From an uncultured Prevotella sp. (lineage in GTDB: Bacteria > Bacteroidota > Bacteroidia > Bacteroidales > Bacteroidaceae), in assembly GCA_900316295.1 (NCBI GenBank), contig ONCJ01000001.1:62001-126000 (forward strand): 64,000 nucleotides of DNA. Reading direction: 5' to 3'. The notes below the pieces were generated by a model, which was not told the origin of the DNA, did not search any database, and saw only the letters and a program-made list of their open reading frames with translations. Positions 62,512-64,000 of this stretch are shown here, piece after piece (the first letter of the stretch is position 1; each line of letters opens with the position of its first letter). A program made the position numbers and the translations under genes.

Positions 62512-63411
62512 ATGAAAAAGATTAGAGCAGCCGTCGTAGGTTACGGCAACATTGGCAAGTTTACCATTGAGGCTCTTGAGGCCTCAGCCGATTTTGAGAT
62601 AGCAGGTGTTGTACGTCGCAAAGGAGCGGAGGACAAGCCGGCAGAACTGGAACCATACGACGTAGTGAAGGACATCAAGGAACTGAAGGATGTGGACGTA
62701 GCCATCCTCGCCACTCCCACACGTTCATGTCCTGAATATGCCAAATCTATAATTCCTCAGGGCATCAATACCGTCGACTCTTATGACATACACACTGGCA
62801 TACTCGACTATCGTCAGGAGATGATGCCTATCTGCAAGGAAGCGGGCAAGGTAAGCGTCATTGCCGCAGGATGGGATCCAGGAAGTGACTCTGTGGTGCG
62901 CACCCTGATGCAAAGTCTTGCTCCGAAGGGACTGTCATACACCAACTTCGGCCCTGGAATGTCAATGGGACACAGTGTGTGTGTACGCTCTAAGGATGGT
63001 GTTAAGGATGCTTTGTCAATGACCATTCCTCTGGGTGAAGGCATCCATCGCCGTATGGTATACGTAGAGTTGGAAGAGGGTGCTAAGCTCGAAGACGTGA
63101 CAAAAGCAATCAAGGCAGACCCATATTTTGCCAACGACGAGACTCACGTATTCGCCGTTCCGTCAGTTGATGAGGTGAAGGATATGGGTCACGGAGTAAA
63201 CCTCGTACGCAAGGGTGTGAGCGGTAAGACTCAGAACCAGCGACTGGAATTCAACATGAGCATCAACAACCCCGCACTCACCGCACAGGTTTTGGTCAAT
63301 GTTGCTCGTGCCTCCATGCGCCTACAGCCTGGATGCTACACCATGGTGGAGATTCCTGTCATCGACATGCTACCAGGAAGCCGTGAGGAACTTATCCCGC
63401 ATCTTGTATAA
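62512..63411 (+). CDS. ddh: meso-diaminopimelate D-dehydrogenase
   Basis: A 299-residue NADPH enzyme that converts tetrahydrodipicolinate directly to meso-diaminopimelate, for peptidoglycan and lysine. The Rossmann start is AAVVGYGNIGKFTIEAL; substrate-domain marks include DSYDIHTGILDYR, AAGWDPGSDSVVR, FGPGMSMGHSVCVRSKDGV and LEFNMSINNPALTAQVL. Length is usual for the family. The gene stands alone between its own promoter and a clear terminator. Confidence 0.95.
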   Translation: MKKIRAAVVGYGNIGKFTIEALEASADFEIAGVVRRKGAEDKPAELEPYDVVKDIKELKDVDVAILATPTRSCPEYAKSIIPQGINTVDSYDIHTGILDYRQEMMPICKEAGKVSVIAAGWDPGSDSVVRTLMQSLAPKGLSYTNFGPGMSMGHSVCVRSKDGVKDALSMTIPLGEGIHRRMVYVELEEGAKLEDVTKAIKADPYFANDETHVFAVPSVDEVKDMGHGVNLVRKGVSGKTQNQRLEFNMSINNPALTAQVLVNVARASMRLQPGCYTMVEIPVIDMLPGSREELIPHLV

Positions 63412-63449
63412 AGAGGTGAGAAGTGATAGGAGAGAGAATTTGTTATACA

Positions 63450-63487
63450 AAAAACCTCTGTATCTCTTTCGAGATATGGAGGTTTTT
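63450..63487 (+). terminator. terminator of ddh
   Basis: AAAACCTC-TG-TATCTC and GAGATA-TG-GAGGTTTT form a 16-base stem with an internal TG/TG mismatch and a TTTC loop, ending in a T-run. Confidence 0.85.
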
Positions 63488-63489
63488 CA

Positions 63490-63497
63490 TATCTTTG
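63490..63497 (+). promoter_or_regulatory. -7 promoter box of the TonB-type receptor gene
   Basis: TATCTTTG followed by CGCCC fits TAnnTTTG. It overlaps the end of the ddh terminator region and is only five bases from the next ATG (63503). Confidence 0.65.
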
Positions 63498-63502
63498 CGC
63501 CC

Positions 63503-64000
63503 ATGTTACGAAAAATATCTACAACCTGCCTGTTAGTATTTTGCACTATTACAGGCTTCGCACAGTCTACAATTACTGGAGTATTAAAGGATTCACTGAC
63601 ACAAGAAGGCGAGCCATATGCCACAATCAGAGTATATAAGGGTCAAAACCAAAAAGAGCCCGTGGCTATGGGAGTGAGCGGACTGGAAGGCGAATTCCAA
63701 CAAAAAGTAAGCGGCAAAGGCAAATACACCATCACCTTCAACTCGGTGGGGCGCAAAGAGATAAGACGTGCCGTAACGCTCGACGACAAGTCTACCATCG
63801 ACCTTGGCACACTGTGGATAACTGACGATGCCCAGCAGCTGCAGGGCGTAGACGTGGTGGCACAGAAGCCACTGGTAAAGATGGAAACCGACAAGATGAC
63901 CTACAACGTTCAGGATGACGTAGAGGCAAAATCGGCAACTGTGCTCGACATGCTCAGGAAGGTACCAATGGTGACGGTGGACGGTCAGGACAACATCACC
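63503..64000 (+). CDS. TonB-dependent receptor-like outer membrane beta-barrel protein (5' part)
   Basis: 166 codons, cut by the window end. A signal peptide (residues 1-20, ending GFAQS) is followed by a carboxypeptidase-D regulatory-like domain (TITGVLKDSLTQEGEPYATI ... GKYTITFNSVGRKEI) and the start of a plug domain (VDVVAQKPLVKMETDKMTYN ... SATVLDMLRKVPMVTVDGQ). This is the layout of the outer-membrane beta-barrel family proteins of Bacteroidota rather than SusC. The ligand is unknown. The ATG stands five bases after the -7 box, suggesting a leaderless mRNA. Confidence 0.9.
   Translation, partial: MLRKISTTCLLVFCTITGFAQSTITGVLKDSLTQEGEPYATIRVYKGQNQKEPVAMGVSGLEGEFQQKVSGKGKYTITFNSVGRKEIRRAVTLDDKSTIDLGTLWITDDAQQLQGVDVVAQKPLVKMETDKMTYNVQDDVEAKSATVLDMLRKVPMVTVDGQDNIT

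Overview
The window looks like chromosomal DNA of a Prevotella-like member of the Bacteroidota. The evidence is a set of about a dozen TAnnTTTG (-7) promoter boxes with occasional TTG (-33) elements, almost no Shine-Dalgarno sites, a type IX secretion system (T9SS) gene (sprA), a T9SS-style C-terminal sorting domain on a giant protein, DUF349/DUF4923/DUF5683/DUF3822 proteins, meso-diaminopimelate dehydrogenase, and plant-polysaccharide enzymes (GH5 cellulase, pectin methylesterase) as in gut or rumen Prevotella. Species cannot be fixed from the sequence alone.

Layout. 1-9.6 kb: start of a divergent rsmA, a YbhN-type membrane protein, pepD, corA behind a structured leader, a DUF349 protein, tRNA-Gln, rsfS-ftsH-cdsA. 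9.6-13 kb: GH5 cellulase facing an lpxB-surE pair. 13-19.7 kb: parA, a cassette with a broken four-helix-bundle gene, parB, DUF5683, spoT, pectinesterase. 19.7-25 kb: a MerR regulator and alaS facing sprT and a RecD-like helicase. 25-30.3 kb: small membrane protein, DUF3822, rsmD, dnaG, cls. 30.4-35 kb: etfB-etfA-[four-helix-bundle cassette]-acyl-CoA dehydrogenase. 35-38.7 kb: AEC transporter, VanW protein, nitroreductase lipoprotein, an epimerase remnant, DUF4923 lipoprotein. 38.8-50.5 kb: a giant repeat protein of about 3,800 residues, split by a two-base frameshift, with a small acidic protein coupled at its 3' end. 50.8-64 kb: dacB and nadB (divergent), sprA-ruvA, ddh and the start of a TonB-type receptor.

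The most unusual content lies in the repeats. (1) Two four-helix-bundle (S23/IVP-like) genes each sit in a unit of about 575 bp (571 and 581 bp) that fills the gap between two operon genes. Each unit is bounded by long inverted repeats that are themselves arrays of four 9-mers or 7-mers. Shorter gene-less relatives lie nearby. (2) A 50-85 bp element is inserted in frame in three unrelated genes (ftsH, cdsA, dacB) and also occurs inside the etfA-acd cassette, resembling the palindromic elements of Rickettsia that enter coding sequence. (3) Three strictly periodic arrays (21 or 22 nt) of short palindromes lie at or near gene 3' ends. The reading of these as one mobile or RNA-processed system is inference; the sequence identities are directly visible.
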